Part shown: positions 42,685 through 50,877 of the stretch, one piece after another
Layout: every line of letters starts with the position of its first letter
Numbering within the stretch: the stretch's first letter is position 1
Origin: Mesonia maritima
GTDB taxonomy: Bacteria; Bacteroidota; Bacteroidia; Flavobacteriales; Flavobacteriaceae
Reading direction: 5' to 3'
Assembly: GCF_042433895.1 (NCBI RefSeq)
Contig: NZ_JBHLUA010000012.1
Coordinates: 248,001-312,000, forward strand
Length of the DNA stretch: 64,000 nucleotides
Notes under the pieces: model-generated
Databases searched by the model: none
Told to the model about the DNA's origin: nothing
The model's input: the letters and a program-made list of their open reading frames with translations, nothing else
Translations under genes and position numbers: made by a program

Positions 42685-43575
42685 ATGCTCTTAAATAAAC
42701 GAATATCCATCTGGTCCTTTCTTAAATATATTAAATATGATATTTTATTTATTGTATTTTATGCTATAGCAATTGGTGTTTTGGACCAATTTGGTTTTCT
42801 GAGTAAAATTTCGATCCCTATTGCCGTTACAGGTGTTTTCGGGACTGCTGTAGCGCTACTGTTAGGTTTCAGAACCAATCAAGCCTATGAACGCTGGTGG
42901 GAAGCCCGTATTATTTGGGGCGCCATTGTCAACGACTCCCGTACTTTGGTACGACAGGGCATAACCTTTTATGACCGGCAGGATGGTCAGTATGAATTTA
43001 GGATTAAAGAAATAGTTTTACGACAAATTACGTGGTGCTATGCACTGGGTGAGTCATTAAGGAAAGTGGATTTTTCCCCTAAGGTAGCTGGCTTTTTAAA
43101 AATTCAGGACATTAATGATCAAAATGTTCCTAATGCTATTCTATTAAAACATTCTGAAGCCTTATCAGAAGCCCTTAACGATAAGGTGATCAATAAATTC
43201 CAACAGGTACAAATTGATAGCACTATTGCGCGTCTCTGCGATTCAATGGGCAAATGCGAAAGGATCAAAAATACGGTTTTCCCCAAAGCGCATAGCCTGT
43301 TAATCCACCTTATCATTTATGTATTTGCCACAATGCTACCATTCGGCCTGTCTGATAATTACCTATCTGTGGAAATTGGGCTTACCATCGCTATCCCTAT
43401 CATCTTTATAGCCATTGAGAAGACCTCGATTTTAATGCAGGATCCCTTTGAAAACGACCCAATGGACACACCAATGACCGATTTGGCTCAAACTATAGAA
43501 ATTAATTTAAAGCAGATGACAGGTGATGAGGACATCCCCGAGAAAAAGAAACCTGAAACATATTACGTTTTATGA
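42685..43575 (+). CDS. Bestrophin family ion channel
   Basis: A 296-aa integral membrane protein of the bestrophin (UPF0187) family. Features are LGFRTNQAYERWWEARIIWGAIVNDSRTL, the strongest family signature, and DPFENDPMDTPMTDLAQTIE near the C-terminus, an acidic cluster like the Ca2+ clasp of animal bestrophins. Bacterial members conduct cations (Na+) or anions. It stops 1 bp before the MgtC start, so the two are probably co-translated. Confidence 0.9.
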   Translation: MLLNKRISIWSFLKYIKYDILFIVFYAIAIGVLDQFGFLSKISIPIAVTGVFGTAVALLLGFRTNQAYERWWEARIIWGAIVNDSRTLVRQGITFYDRQDGQYEFRIKEIVLRQITWCYALGESLRKVDFSPKVAGFLKIQDINDQNVPNAILLKHSEALSEALNDKVINKFQQVQIDSTIARLCDSMGKCERIKNTVFPKAHSLLIHLIIYVFATMLPFGLSDNYLSVEIGLTIAIPIIFIAIEKTSILMQDPFENDPMDTPMTDLAQTIEINLKQMTGDEDIPEKKKPETYYVL

Positions 43576-43576
43576 T

Positions 43577-44017
43577 ATGGATTTGCAAACTGAAATAACG
43601 CTAATTCCCAGATTATTGGTTGCCTTGTTGCTGGGTTTCTTGATTGGGCTTGACCGTGAAATTCATGGTCACGACGCTGGCATAAGAACCTATGCTTCCG
43701 TTTGTTTGGGAGCTGCACTATTAACCATCATCAATACGCATATTGAAGTGGCAGACCAAACCAGGATTGTCGCTAATATTGTTTCTGGAATTGGTTTTTT
43801 GGGAGCGGGTATCATTTTTAGGGACAGTTCAAAAAATACCATATCCGGGTTGACAACAGCAGCTACTATATGGGCCAGTGCTGGTGTTGGCATTGCGATA
43901 GGATATGGGATGTACTTAATTGGGATAACCAGTACACTATTGATTATACTATTGCTGGTTTCGCATCATTTTCCATTTTTTAAAACAAAGTACGGTAAAG
44001 GAAGAAATAAGATGTAA
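43577..44017 (+). CDS. MgtC/SapB family protein
   Basis: A 146-aa inner-membrane protein with four helices, of the MgtC/SapB family. The conserved signature LIGLDREIHGHDAGIRTYASVCLGAALLT and the IGFLGAGIIFRD motif are clear. I start it at the ATG at 43577 (MDLQTEITL); an upstream in-frame ATG at 43523 lies inside the bestrophin gene. It is a short form without the C-terminal ACT-like domain of MgtC. Mg2+ or membrane-potential functions are known for relatives. Confidence 0.9.
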   Translation: MDLQTEITLIPRLLVALLLGFLIGLDREIHGHDAGIRTYASVCLGAALLTIINTHIEVADQTRIVANIVSGIGFLGAGIIFRDSSKNTISGLTTAATIWASAGVGIAIGYGMYLIGITSTLLIILLLVSHHFPFFKTKYGKGRNKM

Positions 44018-44152
44018 CAAGCAGGAATTATTAATTAAGATGAATAGATAAGTTCAATTGAAATCAGGAAATTAGTGTGACGTGTAAAGCATATTAGTTG
44101 CATATACCATGCGCAAAAATTTTAAATAGATTTAAAATAAAGATATACAAAT

Positions 44153-44512
44153 ATGTTACAGGTAATAAACTTAGAACACGAGGACCTTATTGCCGCTAAA
44201 ATCAGCGGGAAACTAACAGAAAAGGATATGGAAAAGATGCACCCGCTTATCCATAACATTATAAAAAAAGGCCATAAAGTGGATTTCTATTTTGAAATGG
44301 AAGATTTTGAAGGATATAACCTTAAAGGTTTTTGGGAAGACCTAAAGATTGATTTGGCCCACTTAGATGATTACGGTAAGATGGCCTTTGTGGGCAACAA
44401 AAAATGGCAGGAAGGGACGGCTAAGGCGGCCGATTTTTTTACCAATTCGGAAGTTAAGTTTTTTGATATTTCCGAGAAAGTACAAGCCAAAAAATGGATT
44501 AATCTTAATTAA
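44153..44512 (+). CDS. SpoIIAA-like (STAS-type) protein (2)
   Basis: A 119-aa paralogue of the protein at 41440: LIAAKISGKLTEKDMEKMHPLI, VDFYFEMEDFEGYNLKGFW and FDISEKVQAKKWI. It lies 22 bp before the P1B-4 ATPase gene and probably shares its transcript. It has the strongest sequence drift of the three copies, lacking the RWYFEM tryptophan and the QFMKPF segment found in the other two. Confidence 0.82.
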   Translation: MLQVINLEHEDLIAAKISGKLTEKDMEKMHPLIHNIIKKGHKVDFYFEMEDFEGYNLKGFWEDLKIDLAHLDDYGKMAFVGNKKWQEGTAKAADFFTNSEVKFFDISEKVQAKKWINLN

Positions 44513-44534
44513 CGATAATAAAACTAAATATAAT

Positions 44535-46523
44535 ATGAAAGAAAAGGACAAACACAGCAAAGATGATGGCCACAATCATGACCACGGCGGAATTTTTGGA
44601 AAAAACACAGAACTCTATTTTGCGATTTTAAGCGGGGCCACATTAATTACAGGATTCCTGTTGGAAAAATTCACAGGGGTTTCAGATAACATCTCTTTTG
44701 GTCTTTACCTGGCAGCTTATTTCTTTGGCGGTTTTTTTACCCTAAAGGAGGCCATTACCAAAGTGTCCAAAGGCGAATTTGAAATCGATTTTCTGATGCT
44801 GGTCGCAGCTGCAGGAGCGGCCTATTTGGGCGAATGGGCAGAAGGCGCACTGTTGCTGTTCCTGTTTAGTTTGGGACATGCCTTAGAACATTACGCAATG
44901 GCTAAAGCCCAAAAATCTATTGCGGCTTTAACAGACCTCGCCCCTAAAACGGCCCTACTAAAGAAGGATGGCGATACTGTTGAAGTGGAGATTGAAGAGC
45001 TCCAGGTGGGCGATATCATCGTGGTACGCCCCAACAGCAAGATTTCTGCCGATGGTGTTATTGTAAAGGGCAATAGTAGTATAGACCAGTCACCCATTAC
45101 CGGGGAAAGCGTTCCAGTGGATAAAACACCAATAGAAAATCCGGATAAGGAGTATACCTCACAAAGCGATATCCCGGATGAGAACCGTGCATTTTCAGGG
45201 ACTATCAATGGTAACAATACCCTCGAAATAAAGGTGATTAAAGAGGCAAAAGATTCTACCCTCAACCGCTTGGTCACTATGGTACAGGAGGCTCAGGACC
45301 AAAAATCGCCCACACAATTATTGACCGATAAGTTTGAGCGGTACTACGTGCCATCGGTAATCTTATTGGTCATACTATTGAATTTTGCTTTTCTGGTCAT
45401 CGATGAAACGTGGAATGAAAGCCTGTACCGTTCCCTGGCGGTACTTGTGGCAGCCAGTCCGTGCGCGCTCGCCATCTCTACACCTTCTGCGGTATTGAGT
45501 GGCGTTGCAAGGGCTGCGCGTGGCGGGGTTTTGATAAAAGGCGGTCGCCCATTAGAAGACTTAGGGGTACTTACCGCTCTTGCTTTTGACAAGACGGGGA
45601 CACTTACCGAAGGAAAACCAAAGCTTACCGATGTCGAAAGTTTTGGCAACATAGATAAAAAGGAACTGTTGGAAATCGCGATTGCTGTTGAGGAACTGAG
45701 CGACCATCCCCTGGCAAAGGCTGTTGTACGTGACGGAATGGAACGGCTCGGGAAAGACACCAAAATTCCCGATGCCGATGATTTGGAGGCCGTACAGGGC
45801 AAGGGCATAAAGGCAAACTATCAAGGGAATTCCATTTACATAGGCAACCTGGAGCTTTTTGAGGATATTGATAAAGGCGTTCCCAGCGATGTATCAGAAA
45901 AGGTAAGAGCACTTGAAGGGGAAGGAAAGACCACGATGCTAATAAAAAGGGGCGATGAATTTATAGGGATGCTCGGGCTGATGGACACGCCACGGGAAAA
46001 AGCCAAGGAAACCCTTGCCCAACTAAAGGAAATAGGCATCAAGAAAATGATAATGCTTACCGGCGACAATCAGAAAGTAGCCGACGCTGTAGCCGAGGAA
46101 ATCGGTTTGACCGAAGCACGCGGAAGCCTGCTTCCCGAAGAAAAAGTGGAGGCCATCAAAAAACTTGCTGAACAGGAAAATAAACTGGCAATGATAGGTG
46201 ATGGGGTTAATGATGCGCCTGCAATGGCAAACAGTACCGTTGGTATTGCAATGGGTGCAGCGGGAAGCGACGTGGCCTTGGAGACCGCAGATATAGCGCT
46301 GATGGCCGATAAACTGGAAACCCTTCCCTTTGCCATTGGTTTGAGCAGAAAAGCAAAAGCGATCATCAGGCAAAACTTATGGGTAAGTTTGGGGGTAGTT
46401 GCCTTTTTAATCCCTGCGACCATAATGAGTTGGGCAAGTATCGGCATAGCCGTTGCGGTTCACGAAGGCTCTACGTTGGTAGTGGTTTTTAATGCATTAA
46501 GGCTTTTGGCTTATAAAAAATAA
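44535..46523 (+). CDS. P1B-4-type heavy-metal ATPase (Co/Zn/Fe/Cd class)
   Basis: A 662-aa inner-membrane metal exporter. I start it at the ATG at 44535 (MKEKDKHSKDDGHNHDHGG), which gives a His-rich N-terminus; the longer frame from 44367 runs through the preceding gene. It has no HMA domain. The membrane motif is SPC (308-310) instead of CPC, the phosphorylation site is D352 (DKTGTLTEG), and the last helix carries HEGSTLVVVFNALRL. The SPC motif with HEGS(T/S) defines the P1B-4 subgroup, known for Co2+, Fe2+ and sometimes Zn2+/Cd2+. EEKVEAIKKLAEQ and GDGVNDAPAM complete the ATPase domain. Confidence 0.92.
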   Translation: MKEKDKHSKDDGHNHDHGGIFGKNTELYFAILSGATLITGFLLEKFTGVSDNISFGLYLAAYFFGGFFTLKEAITKVSKGEFEIDFLMLVAAAGAAYLGEWAEGALLLFLFSLGHALEHYAMAKAQKSIAALTDLAPKTALLKKDGDTVEVEIEELQVGDIIVVRPNSKISADGVIVKGNSSIDQSPITGESVPVDKTPIENPDKEYTSQSDIPDENRAFSGTINGNNTLEIKVIKEAKDSTLNRLVTMVQEAQDQKSPTQLLTDKFERYYVPSVILLVILLNFAFLVIDETWNESLYRSLAVLVAASPCALAISTPSAVLSGVARAARGGVLIKGGRPLEDLGVLTALAFDKTGTLTEGKPKLTDVESFGNIDKKELLEIAIAVEELSDHPLAKAVVRDGMERLGKDTKIPDADDLEAVQGKGIKANYQGNSIYIGNLELFEDIDKGVPSDVSEKVRALEGEGKTTMLIKRGDEFIGMLGLMDTPREKAKETLAQLKEIGIKKMIMLTGDNQKVADAVAEEIGLTEARGSLLPEEKVEAIKKLAEQENKLAMIGDGVNDAPAMANSTVGIAMGAAGSDVALETADIALMADKLETLPFAIGLSRKAKAIIRQNLWVSLGVVAFLIPATIMSWASIGIAVAVHEGSTLVVVFNALRLLAYKK

Positions 46524-46657
46524 AAGTGATTTAGAAGCCTATATTTTTTGACAAATTCGGGTTGAATGTTAATCTAGATTATTTGATTATTGGTTAGATG
46601 GATATTATGAAAATTAGGAACCATATAAATAAAGTTTAATGTAAAAGTAATTTACCA

Positions 46658-49087
46658 ATGAGAACATCTCTATTTATCTATTTTGCCTTTTTATTTGCCG
46701 TTGGGTTACAGGCACAAACCGAACCTTCCGTAGAAGGCAATGTAGATAACCTGCCCGTAAGGGAATATACCCTTACACTGCGGGAAGAAGCTGTAAACAA
46801 GGCGGGCAAGGAGGTTATGGGAATGACTATAAATGGTCAGATACCAGGACCAACACTTGAATTTAATGAAGGTGAATACGCCGTAATCTATGTCAAGAAC
46901 GAGATGAGCGTGGAATCATCGATACACTGGCACGGCCTTCTGTTGCCAAATTTCTACGATGGCGTTCCCTATCTGTCCACGCCACCTATCGAACCTGGCA
47001 AGACCTTAAAATATGAATTCGCCATTAAGCAAAATGGCACCTACTGGTACCATTCCCATACCATGCTTCAGGAACAAAGTGGTGTTTATGGCCCTATTGT
47101 TATCCAACCAAAGGAAAAAACAGATTTGGAGTATGACAAGGAACTGGTACTGCTGCTTTCAGACTGGACCAATGAGAAACCTAGGGACGTAATGCGGTTT
47201 TTAAAACGGGGCACGGAATGGTACAACATCAGGAAGGGAACGGCCACACCGTTGAACCAGGTCATCAAAAGAGGTGCTCTGGGCGCACAATTTAATTTTT
47301 GGAGACAGCGTATGGAAAGTGCAGATATAGCAGACATTTACTACCCCGCGTTTCTGATCAATGGGGAGCAAAAAGTAGAATATCCTGAATTCAAACCGGG
47401 AGAGAAAGTACGTCTGCGTATTATCGATGGTTCTGCATCCACTTCGTTCTGGATGACCTTTGGTGGGGAAGACCCACTATTGGTTTCAGCCGATGGTAAG
47501 GATGTGGTTCCCGTAGAAAAGAACAAAACCTTTATTGCGGTTGCAGAAACCTACGATTTTATCGTGACCATACCGGAAACTGGCAAGTTGGAATTCAAGA
47601 TTATGGCCCAGGATGGTTCCGGTACCGCAACTGCCTATCTTGGCCAGGGCACAATCGTTGCTGCCGCAGACGTTCCCAAGCCGGATAAAATAGGGATGAT
47701 GCAGCAAATGGCCAAGATGAAGATGAGAATGGGCGCCCCGGCATTAAAATTTAGGCCCGGTAAGGTAGATCCCTATAAAATGGCCGAGGATTGGGGAATG
47801 CAAATGGACGGTACCATGCAGATGGAAGGGATGAACGATATGGCGCCCAATGCCGGATCGGAAGGTATGGGCAATATGAACAGGGAGAAGTCCAATATGA
47901 AAAAGGATTCCATGCAGATGGACCATTCCAAAATGGCAAAAATGGACCCGCCTGCCGGACGGGCAGGTATGGAAAAGGATCCTGAAAGGAAGGGACAGAC
48001 TAGAATGGATGACATGAAAATGGCTGATATGGGTGGAATGAAAATGGGGGAAACGGGAGATATGCAGGGAATGAGCCTTTTTTCACAATACAATTATGAT
48101 TATTTGAAAGCCCCCGAAAAAACCAACTATGATCCCGATGTGCCCGTAACAGAAATTCTATTGAACCTTACAGGGAATATGCAACGGTATGTCTGGAGTA
48201 TGAACGGTGTACCCCTTTCCGAAGCGGACAAGATAAAGATAAAGGGGGACGAGGTAACCCGGATTACCTTCAATAATCTCACCATGATGCACCACCCTAT
48301 GCATTTGCATGGACATTTCTTTAGGGTCATCAACGAGAACGGGGAATATTCCCCCTTAAAACACACGGTGAATGTACCCCCTATGCAAAAGGTAACCATT
48401 GAATTCTATGGCAATGAATACGGCGACTGGTTTTTCCATTGCCATATTCTATACCATCTGGTAGGCGGTATGTCCCGCATAGTAAGCTATGGTACGCCAC
48501 GTGACCCTAGGTTGGAAGAATATCCTGTGTCCAAACTTATTGATGAGACCGACCAGTACTACTCTTGGGGTATGGTGGATGCCGCTTCCAATATGACCGC
48601 ATTGAACCTGGTAAGTTCAAACATACGCAACCAGTTTTCCCTGAGGGCCGAATACGGCTGGAACAAAAATATGGAAGTAGAAGCGGCTTATGACAGGTAT
48701 CTATATGATTATTTGACCGTTTTTGGTGGTGTGAATATTGAAAATGGAATGGAGGATAGCCTTGAGGAGATAACAACTACTGCCATTGCCGGGATTCGGT
48801 ACCTCACCCCTTACCTCTTTACCCTTGATGTTCGCATGGACAGTAAGTTGCGGCCACAGATAAGTTTGAGTCGTGCCATATCGATCTTCCCAAGGACCAT
48901 CTTGTTTGGAACCTACGAGTACCAGGCAGATTTTGGATGGGTGGATGAGTTGCCACAAGGGGATAATTTTAAAAAAGAAATTACCTGGAGTACCGGTATA
49001 GAATATTTCTTATCCAAGAATTTTTCGCTAATGGGCAGTTATGATAACCGCTTTGGTGCGGGAGGTGGGCTATCATTAAGATTTTAA
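46658..49087 (+). CDS. Multicopper oxidase fused to a CopB-like outer-membrane barrel (2)
   Basis: An 809-aa exported fusion (signal 1-20, VGLQAQ end), homologous along its full length to the protein at 24563. It has HWHG, HSHTM, HPMHLHGHFF and HCHILYHLVGGM copper sites, and a Met/Lys-rich insert at about 345-475 (MGNMNREKSNMKKDSMQM). A CopB-like C-terminal region ends in a terminal Phe (GGGLSLRF). The insert contains PAGRAG, encoded by a GC-rich palindrome at 47951-47967. Codon choice is G+C-richer than in the first copy, so the two were acquired separately rather than by recent duplication. Confidence 0.88.
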   Translation: MRTSLFIYFAFLFAVGLQAQTEPSVEGNVDNLPVREYTLTLREEAVNKAGKEVMGMTINGQIPGPTLEFNEGEYAVIYVKNEMSVESSIHWHGLLLPNFYDGVPYLSTPPIEPGKTLKYEFAIKQNGTYWYHSHTMLQEQSGVYGPIVIQPKEKTDLEYDKELVLLLSDWTNEKPRDVMRFLKRGTEWYNIRKGTATPLNQVIKRGALGAQFNFWRQRMESADIADIYYPAFLINGEQKVEYPEFKPGEKVRLRIIDGSASTSFWMTFGGEDPLLVSADGKDVVPVEKNKTFIAVAETYDFIVTIPETGKLEFKIMAQDGSGTATAYLGQGTIVAAADVPKPDKIGMMQQMAKMKMRMGAPALKFRPGKVDPYKMAEDWGMQMDGTMQMEGMNDMAPNAGSEGMGNMNREKSNMKKDSMQMDHSKMAKMDPPAGRAGMEKDPERKGQTRMDDMKMADMGGMKMGETGDMQGMSLFSQYNYDYLKAPEKTNYDPDVPVTEILLNLTGNMQRYVWSMNGVPLSEADKIKIKGDEVTRITFNNLTMMHHPMHLHGHFFRVINENGEYSPLKHTVNVPPMQKVTIEFYGNEYGDWFFHCHILYHLVGGMSRIVSYGTPRDPRLEEYPVSKLIDETDQYYSWGMVDAASNMTALNLVSSNIRNQFSLRAEYGWNKNMEVEAAYDRYLYDYLTVFGGVNIENGMEDSLEEITTTAIAGIRYLTPYLFTLDVRMDSKLRPQISLSRAISIFPRTILFGTYEYQADFGWVDELPQGDNFKKEITWSTGIEYFLSKNFSLMGSYDNRFGAGGGLSLRF
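47951..47967. repeat. GC-rich palindrome inside the Met-rich linker (PAGRAG insert)
   Basis: CCTGCC (47951-47956) and GGCAGG (47962-47967) are inverted around GGACG. Such CCTGCC/GGCAGG elements are frequent as dispersed repeats in flavobacterial genomes. Here it lies in frame and adds PAGRAG to the multicopper oxidase. Confidence 0.6.
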
Positions 49088-49137
49088 GACCAATTATTAA
49101 TTAATCAATAACTCAAAATCTATAAAAATGAAAGTCG

Positions 49138-49255
49138 ATGAAAGACTTTTGCAAAACAGGTTCAAACAAAACCCAAGACAAAGGCACCAAAGAAAGGATT
49201 CCATCTTGTCCTGTATGCCATGATTACAGCCGTACTTATCTGTACTATAAGAACT
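49138..49255 (+). pseudogene. Frameshifted tiny membrane protein (relative of 21941-22081)
   Basis: From the ATG at 49138 the frame reads MKDFCKTGSNKTQDKGT, matching MKDCCKTGNEKDHKK of the intact copy. It then continues in the wrong frame. A shift of one base near 49185-49190 restores KKGFHLVLYAMITAVLICTI, the expected membrane helix. The tail runs into the upstream leader of the DUF2231 gene. It is interpreted as a recent single-base frameshift. Confidence 0.55.
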
Positions 49256-49282
49256 GAACGGAAATTAATTAAAACTATAATT

Positions 49283-49930
49283 ATGAACATTAGGAACATT
49301 TTTTTAAGATTGGCAATAATTGCCGTGATCGCGTTTGTAGCCCCTTCCTATGCTATAGGTCTAGAGTCCAGTAACGTTGATGACACCGAACTAATGACCG
49401 TCCCATCTGTAGCCATGCAGTCAGGGAATGTACAGGCAGACTTTGATGAATTTCCAAATTTGCACCCTATGGTGGTTCATTTTCCCATTGTGCTTTTATT
49501 GTTCGCCGCCATTTTGCAATTGATCCAACTATTCGTTATGAAACACACTATGGATTGGGTCATCCTGTTAATAGTGGGATCTGGATTTATAGGGGCCTAT
49601 GTAGCAGGCACTTTGGTTCATCCTGATACCGAGGGACTTACCGAAATGGCCAAAAAAGTACTGGAAGAACACGATAAATATGCCAGCTGGACCGTGTGGT
49701 CAAGTGCCGTCGCGGCGGTAATGAAATTGGTAAGCCTGTTTTGGTTTAAACTAAGACGCGGTTTCGAGATTGCCGTGTTGCTGGTGATGGCATTTTCGGC
49801 CTATTCCGTATCCCAGGCGGGTCACTACGGCTCACAACTGGTATATATTGAAGGTGTGGGCCCACAAGGAAAATACTTAGGTAGTGAAACTGAAGAAGGC
49901 CAAAAGGAAAGCAGTGAACATTCACATTAA
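49283..49930 (+). CDS. DUF2231 domain membrane protein
   Basis: A 215-aa protein started at the ATG at 49283 (MNIRNIFLRLAIIAVIAF); in-frame codons upstream belong to the frameshifted small gene. It has a signal-like start followed by the DUF2231 core: FPNLHPMVVHFPIVLLLFAA, with the conserved HPMVVHFP, and about four helices. A QAGHYGSQLVYIEGVGP motif is typical of haem- or cytochrome-related members. The C-terminal tail is acidic with HSH at the end. The role is unknown; membrane redox is suggested by relatives. Confidence 0.82.
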   Translation: MNIRNIFLRLAIIAVIAFVAPSYAIGLESSNVDDTELMTVPSVAMQSGNVQADFDEFPNLHPMVVHFPIVLLLFAAILQLIQLFVMKHTMDWVILLIVGSGFIGAYVAGTLVHPDTEGLTEMAKKVLEEHDKYASWTVWSSAVAAVMKLVSLFWFKLRRGFEIAVLLVMAFSAYSVSQAGHYGSQLVYIEGVGPQGKYLGSETEEGQKESSEHSH

Positions 49931-50109
49931 AATTAAAGGATGAAAAAAGGATTTATTATCACGAGGCCCATATTGGTTTTGGCATTAGACGCCGTAACCA
50001 CTCAGCACCCACTGCTGTGGTAGACTTTGGGTAGGTTCCGATTCCTTGCTGTCCCAAATTATCCAAATGGTCAACGATTAGTACAAACCTATTAAAAAAT
50101 CAAAAACAA

Positions 50110-50688
50110 ATGAACTCAAAAGAAAATAATCACAAAGAAATGAAAAAAGGAAATTACGCAAAATTTTTTGCAATGATTGCAACCGCCATGGTAGCAATGT
50201 TCTTCTTGATGTATACCAACTCTTACCAGATCATTGATCATTTCTGGTTCAGTGAAACAAGGCTTTTTATGACGCTGGTCATGGCCGGTTCCATGATTAT
50301 CATCATGCTGTTGTTTATGCTCAATATGTACAAGAAGCGTAGTGCCAATATCGCCGTCATTTCGTTGGGTATTTTGCTCATTGCCGGGGGCATTGGACTG
50401 GTGAGAAGCCAGATTACTGTTACAGGTGTTGATTATATGGAAGGTATGATTCCGCATCACTCCATAGCTATTCTTACAAGTGAGCGTGCCCAGATTAAGG
50501 ATATACGGGTAAGGAAACTGGCTGATGAAATTATCAAAGCCCAACGCAGGGAAATAATGGAAATGCAGTGGTTGATCAATGACATTAGAGAAAATGGTGT
50601 AGTAGAAACAGAAGATGAAAGGAAAAAAAGGCCTGTGCCCGAGTTTGAAGGTTTGCTTGATGAAGAAACGCAAAATCTATACGAATAA
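50110..50688 (+). CDS. DUF305 family membrane protein (2)
   Basis: A 192-aa paralogue of the protein at 17689: three membrane helices (about 17-103) followed by YMEGMIPHHSIAILTSERAQI and RREIMEMQWLINDI. A C-terminal acidic extension (about 165-192, ERKKRPVPEFEGLLDEETQ) is absent from the first copy. It belongs to the second copper-related block with the multicopper oxidase and DUF2231 genes. Between DUF2231 and this gene (49931-50109) only a 27-codon frame is found. Confidence 0.85.
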   Translation: MNSKENNHKEMKKGNYAKFFAMIATAMVAMFFLMYTNSYQIIDHFWFSETRLFMTLVMAGSMIIIMLLFMLNMYKKRSANIAVISLGILLIAGGIGLVRSQITVTGVDYMEGMIPHHSIAILTSERAQIKDIRVRKLADEIIKAQRREIMEMQWLINDIRENGVVETEDERKKRPVPEFEGLLDEETQNLYE

Positions 50689-50772
50689 CGCACGAAGGCC
50701 CTCCATTGGTTGTTACCTTCAAGGTGGCGAAGTTGTTGGCGTATAAAGAATTGGAAAATTGAAAAAAATATA

Positions 50773-50877
50773 TTGAAAATAATCAAAATAGACTGCCCTT
50801 CAGAAAGGCAAATAATTCGAGTGAAGCTGGAAAGATTTGATCTTAAAAAAACAGAAAAATGGATAAATATGATTTAA
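50773..50877 (+). pseudogene. Fragment of an HMA-like N-terminus (remnant of a CDF gene start)
   Basis: A 34-codon frame opening with TTG reads LKIIKIDCPSERQIIRVKLE, closely matching FIISKMDCPSEEQMIRMKLE at the start of the CDF transporter at 53769. The remainder diverges and overlaps the dihydrolipoyl dehydrogenase start. It shows that a copy of this gene start was once placed here, then mostly lost. Confidence 0.6.

Noticed and set aside
44367..44534. Longer N-terminus for the P1B-4 ATPase
   Set aside because: This part lies within the SpoIIAA-like gene in another frame and does not resemble ATPase N-termini; the ATG at 44535 gives the His-rich start.
49220..49282. Longer N-terminus for the DUF2231 protein
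   Set aside because: These codons are the membrane helix of the frameshifted tiny protein; the ATG at 49283 gives a clean signal-like start.
49942..50025. 27-codon frame between the DUF2231 and DUF305 genes
   Set aside because: Too short, without similarity to anything in the window, and with no clear ribosome-binding context.
50116..50673. Long minus-strand frame opposite the DUF305 gene
   Set aside because: The DUF305 protein on the plus strand is clearly real; the antisense frame has no plausible domain.
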